From NCBI GenBank assembly GCA_044360075.1, contig JBIKLA010000015.1, forward strand, positions 1 to 64,000: a DNA stretch of 64,000 nt, given 5' to 3'. Position 1 is the first letter of the stretch, and each line of letters begins with the position of its first letter. This document shows, one piece after another, positions 60,332-64,000 of this stretch. Source of the stretch: OMII01 sp947467385 (GTDB lineage: Bacteria > Bdellovibrionota_C > UBA2361 > OMII01). The notes under the pieces are model-generated. The model searched no databases, was not told the DNA's origin, and saw only the letters and a program-made list of their open reading frames with translations. The translations under genes were made by a program, and so were the position numbers.

Positions 60332-61425
60332 TATGCACCCACAGCCTGACCGGTCGCAGGGGTCGCAAGCGGAGAGAGGAGCCCGTCGATGACCAAGTCC
60401 CACCCGGCAGACAGCATGCCGGAGCCCTCGATAAACGACCGGCCCGCGCGCCCCAGCTTGTCCCGCAGGGCTGGGTCTTGCGCCAACGCGTTGAACGCTG
60501 CGGCGATGCCAGCTGGGGTTGGCGCAGTTACAAAGCCGTTCTCGCCGTCGCGCACGAACTCAAGCGTGCCGCCCGAGTCCGTTGCCGTGACAACCGGCGC
60601 ACTGCTCGCCATGGCCTCAAGGGTCACGTAGCCGTAGTCCTCGTTAAACGGCGCGTAGAACACGCCGAGCGCCCGCGCATAGAGTGACAGGAGATCCTCG
60701 TCGCTCACACGGCCAAGAAATGACACTCGAGACTGAAGCCCGTGTTGGTTAATCGTGTTGACGAAGTACTCCATCGCTCCCGGCTCGTCAGCCACGCCGA
60801 CAACCTTAAGCGAGAGGCCCGGTGTCTGCGCCAGAGCGTTAATCATGAGGTCGACGCGCTTGATGCGGCAGATGCGGCCGACAGAGAGCACGTAGGGCTC
60901 GGCTGCCGCGCTGTAGTACCTGTCGCCGAGCGGGAGCGGGGGGTAGAGAACGTCTGCCGATAGGCCGTTAAAAGCCTTGAGCCGATCTGCGACGTTTTTT
61001 GATATGGCGGCGCGGTAGCTGCACTCGCCTAGCGCGATGTTGTCGCCGTCGGTGAGCATGCGGCGCATCGTCTCGTCGCGGGGGTCGTCTCCGATATCAG
61101 AGAACGCGGTGCCGTGCAGGTCGTAGATCGAGCGCAGCTGGTGAACGAGCCACACGCTCTTCTTGGGGTGCCGCGCGTAGTAGCTTGGGAACTTCGTGGC
61201 GATGACGAGATCCACCTTCTGGCCGGCGAAGTTCTCAAGGTCAAGCGTCCGCCACATCGCCGCCTGCACAAGCAGGTTCTGCTTCGGGAGGGGATTGAAG
61301 GGCAGCTCTACCTGGTCAACTTCGTGCCCCCGCTCGCGCAGCTTCTTGATGAGGCTCGCCACGAGCACCTCCTGTCCCCCGTGCGTGAACGGGACCTTGA
61401 CTCCAAGAACAAGGATGCGCGCCAT
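60331..61425 (-). CDS. Family 4 glycosyltransferase
   Basis: A 364-residue GT-B retaining transferase. It starts LVLGVKVPFTHGGQEVLVAS (acceptor loop), has SVGRICRIKRVDLMINAL and GVFYAPFNEDYGYVTLEAMA (E-x7-E type catalytic loop), then SSAPVVTATDSGGTLEFV. It is likely a hexosyl- or mannosyl-transferase for a surface glycan. Spacing of 2 bases to the methyltransferase and overlap with the next transferase show one operon. Confidence 0.9.
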   Translation of the reverse strand: MARILVLGVKVPFTHGGQEVLVASLIKKLRERGHEVDQVELPFNPLPKQNLLVQAAMWRTLDLENFAGQKVDLVIATKFPSYYARHPKKSVWLVHQLRSIYDLHGTAFSDIGDDPRDETMRRMLTDGDNIALGECSYRAAISKNVADRLKAFNGLSADVLYPPLPLGDRYYSAAAEPYVLSVGRICRIKRVDLMINALAQTPGLSLKVVGVADEPGAMEYFVNTINQHGLQSRVSFLGRVSDEDLLSLYARALGVFYAPFNEDYGYVTLEAMASSAPVVTATDSGGTLEFVRDGENGFVTAPTPAGIAAAFNALAQDPALRDKLGRAGRSFIEGSGMLSAGWDLVIDGLLSPLATPATGQAVGA

Positions 61426-61427
61426 GG

Positions 61428-62774
61428 CTACGGCACCTCAAGAACGAGACAGTAGTCCTGGAAGCCATACAGGAGCTTGTTGAGCTGCTGAATATTGATG
61501 TTGATGCGGGTGATGGCGTCTGCCACCGCCGGGAGATGGCTTGAGTCGACCGGTATCTCCTTAAGGAGCTGGTTGGGTGCGACAGGCGAGAGCATCTTCA
61601 CCTCAAGAATGGGAAGCCCTGCAAGGGTTGCCATGTATCCCAGGGTGTCGGGATGCATCGGCCAGACGTGCGTCGGATCACGGAAGTAGTTCGAAGAAAG
61701 CGCCAGCATCGACTGCGGATTGATCGTCTCAAATGCAACACGCGCCCCTGGTATTAGCTTTCGCTTGGCGAGGTCAAAGAGCTCATGGAGTTGGTCGCGC
61801 GTGAGGTGCTCTACAACCTGAATCGCGACGAGCCCGCCCAGAGACCGGTCAGGAAGCGAGCGCAGGTGAGCGATGCCGTCTCCATAGTGCACATCGCAGC
61901 CCGCTGCCTGCGCCACGTTGACCATGGCCTTGTCGAGGTCCACTCCGTAAGAACTGACGCCCTCGCGAGCAAAGAGACGCTGCAGCTCACCGCGCCCTGA
62001 GCCGATCTCAAGCACCTTCCCCTTCGATTGGGCGAAGATCGGCGGGTAGACCGCCAGGCGCCGCTCGATCTCGGTCTCGCTGCCGCGGAAGCGGTTCTCG
62101 AGGAGCAGGTATGAGATGTCTGCCGGCGGCTGTTGTCCTGGAGCTTCCGATGTCTTTGGAGGGTTCGGGTTTTGCAGGGTCGCTTGGTTGTTAATCATGC
62201 CCTCAAGGCCGCGAACCATGGAGTCTATTGTCTTGATGCGCGACTCAAACGCTTCGCTTGCCTCGCGGATCTGCCGCTCGGCATTGAAGATCGCAAGCGA
62301 CTTCTCGTCGTCGATTCGGCTCAGCATCGATAGCGTATTAGTATCCCGGGCGTCGACATAGCGAGCGAAGTCGTTAAGGAACCGCACAAGGTTAACGTGG
62401 AAGTCCTCCTCGGCCTGAAGGTAGTCCTTAAGCACGGCATCACGCGTGAAGGTCGTGAGGAGCCGCTTGCACTTGACGAGGATCTTTCCGATTAAACCAG
62501 GGCGGTGCGAGGTGATGCCGAGCTCGGAGATGCGCCCGCGATATGAGAACGAGCGGTTGAGGAACTTAAGCTCCTCAGAAAGCTGCATGTCGCCGTAGCT
62601 GATGCCACGCTCGTCAGCGAAGCGCACAGCGGCGCGCGAGAGCCCAGCGCGGCTATCGAGGTTCTTGTCGATGTCCCCCTTAATGCGCTCCCGAATCTCC
62701 GCCATAAGGGCAGGGATGTCCGGCGTTGGGCTCGTATCTCCCTGTTTCGGTAGCTCGCGAACTGACTCTGACAT
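61428..62774 (-). CDS. Coiled-coil SAM methyltransferase, WbdD-like
   Basis: A 448-residue protein from ATG 62774 (GGGAG 6 bases upstream). A helical, coiled-coil-prone N-terminal region (about 25-220) precedes a class I methyltransferase domain: KVLEIGSGRGELQRLF, SYGVDLDKAMV and GGLVAIQVVEHLTRDQLHEL. The C-terminal part INPQSMLALSSNYFRDPTHV resembles WbdD-type O-antigen chain-terminating enzymes, in which a coiled coil sets chain length. No kinase domain is present. Role in capping a glycan is inferred from this and from the adjoining transferases. Confidence 0.82.
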   Translation of the reverse strand: MSESVRELPKQGDTSPTPDIPALMAEIRERIKGDIDKNLDSRAGLSRAAVRFADERGISYGDMQLSEELKFLNRSFSYRGRISELGITSHRPGLIGKILVKCKRLLTTFTRDAVLKDYLQAEEDFHVNLVRFLNDFARYVDARDTNTLSMLSRIDDEKSLAIFNAERQIREASEAFESRIKTIDSMVRGLEGMINNQATLQNPNPPKTSEAPGQQPPADISYLLLENRFRGSETEIERRLAVYPPIFAQSKGKVLEIGSGRGELQRLFAREGVSSYGVDLDKAMVNVAQAAGCDVHYGDGIAHLRSLPDRSLGGLVAIQVVEHLTRDQLHELFDLAKRKLIPGARVAFETINPQSMLALSSNYFRDPTHVWPMHPDTLGYMATLAGLPILEVKMLSPVAPNQLLKEIPVDSSHLPAVADAITRININIQQLNKLLYGFQDYCLVLEVP

Positions 62775-62885
62775 CCCTAACTCCCGGAAAGCACCCGACT
62801 TCAAAAGGTGCGAGGCCAAGACTGGTATCCTGTAGGGTTAAGGCATCGTCGTCAAGAGGATGGAGGGCGAAAAAGCGCAGGAAGT

Positions 62886-64000
62886 TTAGGTGCTTGCGCT
62901 CACTATCGAGTGTGCGACCCGCTGCGCCTCATCGCGTAGCTCACGAACAGCCGTAATCTCCCACAGGGTCTCGCGTTGCAGGGGGCCGATCACGAAGAGG
63001 CCGGGCACTGTTGCACGGGCAGCAGCTCCGATACCGAGACCCAAGGGGCCGGGCTGAACCAGCTGCTGTGAGAGGAGGTTCTTGAGGAGTGGATGGTCGA
63101 TTCGCGCAAGGTCGCCCTCTGGGCCGGCACACAGGAACCCGAGGTCAAACGGTATCCGCTCTGGTGGCCCAGGGCTCTTGCGCCTGGAGACGAGCGCTTC
63201 GTTCGGCGAGACTCGCTCGATGCGGCCAGCCATGATGGCGAGGCGCTTGGCCGCTCGGAGCTTTTCAATAGAGCTCAAGTGCTCGGCGGGGATGCGGTGG
63301 CGGTGGATCTCCCAGAAGGGGCGGGCGTGGCGCAGAAAGGCCCTCTTCTGGTCAAGAGAGAGGCCCTGCCACATCTGCTGAATGCGCGGGCGCATGGCGT
63401 CAAACACAGGCTGCGAGGATCCGCAGCGGCGAGATTCCGTGCGCAAGGTTCGCAGGAGATTAAGCGCCGTGCCGGGGTTCTCCCACCCAGGTGGAAGGCT
63501 AGCCTGCGGAAGTCCAGCGACATCCTCGTGTGGCAGGGGAAAGCGTCCGTTTCTTGAGATAACGGAGTAGTGTCCAAGGAATCCCCGGCCTTCACACTCC
63601 AGGATAACGTCAACTGCGGTAAGCGAGCTCCCCAGTATCAGGATGCTTTCCCTCTGGGCCACGTCCTGATAGCTGACCGGGTCGTACGGAGCACGCAGCA
63701 CTCCAAGGGCGCTCTGAGAGCCGACCGAACGTCGCATGAGGTTTCCGATTGCGAGCACCACGGTATCGGCATCGATCACCGAGGAGTCCGCAAGGGTAAT
63801 CCGAAAGGCCGTGCGGCCCGGAATCCTTTCAAGAGTTGTGGTCTCGCCGTGCACAAGCCGAAGCGCGTCCGGGTGGGAGGAGGCTTTCTCTCTCACTAGT
63901 TCCTGCAGGTACATGCCGTACCAGCGGCGCGAGACGAAGGCGTCCGGCGACACGAAGGGTTCGCGTTCCTTAAGCCAACGGAAAAACCCCTCCGGGTCGT
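62886..64000 (-). CDS. FAD/NAD(P)-binding oxidoreductase, partial (N-terminus beyond window)
   Basis: The visible 371 or so codons are the C-terminal part; the frame stays open to the edge at 64000 and the FAD-binding N-terminus is missing. It contains TVVLAIGNLMRRSV and ILILGSSLTAVDVILECEGR (second GxGxxG-like site), then RNGRFPLPHED, and the ending FVIGPLQRETLWEITAVREL. This matches the FAD/NAD(P)-binding, hydroxyacyl-type or YdhS-like group. Substrate unknown. The GTG at 63953 is inside the gene, not its start. Confidence 0.82.
   Translation of the reverse strand, partial: DPEGFFRWLKEREPFVSPDAFVSRRWYGMYLQELVREKASSHPDALRLVHGETTTLERIPGRTAFRITLADSSVIDADTVVLAIGNLMRRSVGSQSALGVLRAPYDPVSYQDVAQRESILILGSSLTAVDVILECEGRGFLGHYSVISRNGRFPLPHEDVAGLPQASLPPGWENPGTALNLLRTLRTESRRCGSSQPVFDAMRPRIQQMWQGLSLDQKRAFLRHARPFWEIHRHRIPAEHLSSIEKLRAAKRLAIMAGRIERVSPNEALVSRRKSPGPPERIPFDLGFLCAGPEGDLARIDHPLLKNLLSQQLVQPGPLGLGIGAAARATVPGLFVIGPLQRETLWEITAVRELRDEAQRVAHSIVSAST

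Noticed and set aside
1..64000. CRISPR array, prophage, tRNA or rRNA genes
   Set aside because: I saw no regularly spaced repeats, phage structural genes, cloverleaf or rRNA-like sequence in the window by eye; a tRNAscan or Infernal run would be decisive.

Overview
The window is a dense, GC-rich chromosomal segment from a flagellated diderm (Gram-negative-type) aerobic heterotroph. The cell plan is shown by FlgH and FlgI (L- and P-ring proteins), several lipoproteins, and LPS-type sugar genes. Aerobic life is shown by oxygen-dependent HemF, 4-hydroxyphenylpyruvate dioxygenase, a multicopper oxidase and a Sco protein. LL-diaminopimelate aminotransferase, bacillithiol genes and CsrA/FliW next to each other, together with a flgF-G-A-H-I-J-M-N-K-L run, fit a deltaproteobacterial-grade lineage (Myxococcota, Bdellovibrionota or SAR324-like). 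I cannot name the taxon from the sequence. I saw no rRNA, tRNA, CRISPR array, transposase or prophage.

Layout. 1-285 holds one end of a dispersed non-coding repeat. 332-11788 is core metabolism on both strands: a nitrilase-family amidase, DapL, a 2-hydroxyacid dehydrogenase, phosphatidylserine decarboxylase, a GlcD/D-2-hydroxyglutarate-dehydrogenase-like flavoprotein, a TPR protein, SufU, a NarL-type regulator, HemF and a class V aminotransferase. 12018-21546 is a flagellar operon for distal rod, rings, anti-sigma factor, chaperone and hook-filament junction, headed by a DUF2802 membrane protein. 21649-25663 is a tightly packed operon with a thioredoxin-like protein, a GT2 glycosyltransferase, BshB and BshC (bacillithiol synthesis). 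25681-29971 (minus) holds an amidohydrolase, HppD, an FAH-family protein and an unknown protein, a partial tyrosine-catabolism set.

30155-34908 is the most notable metabolic cluster: mmsA, a GTP-cyclohydrolase-II-like Urc1 homologue, a DUF1688/Urc4 homologue and upp. These are the core genes of the URC route of uracil breakdown. The MmsA-type dehydrogenase is placed to remove the malonate-semialdehyde-level product. 34912-40585 has MurJ, a phosphofructokinase, a DsbA-like thiol oxidoreductase, a cyclophilin and HtpX. 40718-44601 has an M42 peptidase, csrA-fliW and an ArnT-like glycosyltransferase. 44870-47442 is a convergent pair of lipoprotein hydrolases (alpha/beta-hydrolase and C45 acyltransferase).

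47620-54330 is the plastic part. Two nearly identical GroES-like genes are broken at opposite ends, each exactly where a terminus of the dispersed repeat begins. One of those repeat copies is a nearly perfect 141-bp palindrome made of two repeat ends head to head. Between them lies an operon of a GT20 (trehalose-6-phosphate-synthase-like) gene split by a frameshift in a six-base homopolymer, a GH31 alpha-glucosidase and a tandem Lrp-type regulator. 54594-58855 has citrate synthase, a multicopper oxidase overlapping a Sco gene, and a DUF3313 lipoprotein. 60331-64000 and the gene before it encode two glycosyltransferases, a coiled-coil methyltransferase of WbdD type and the 3' part of an FAD/NAD(P)-binding protein cut by the window edge.
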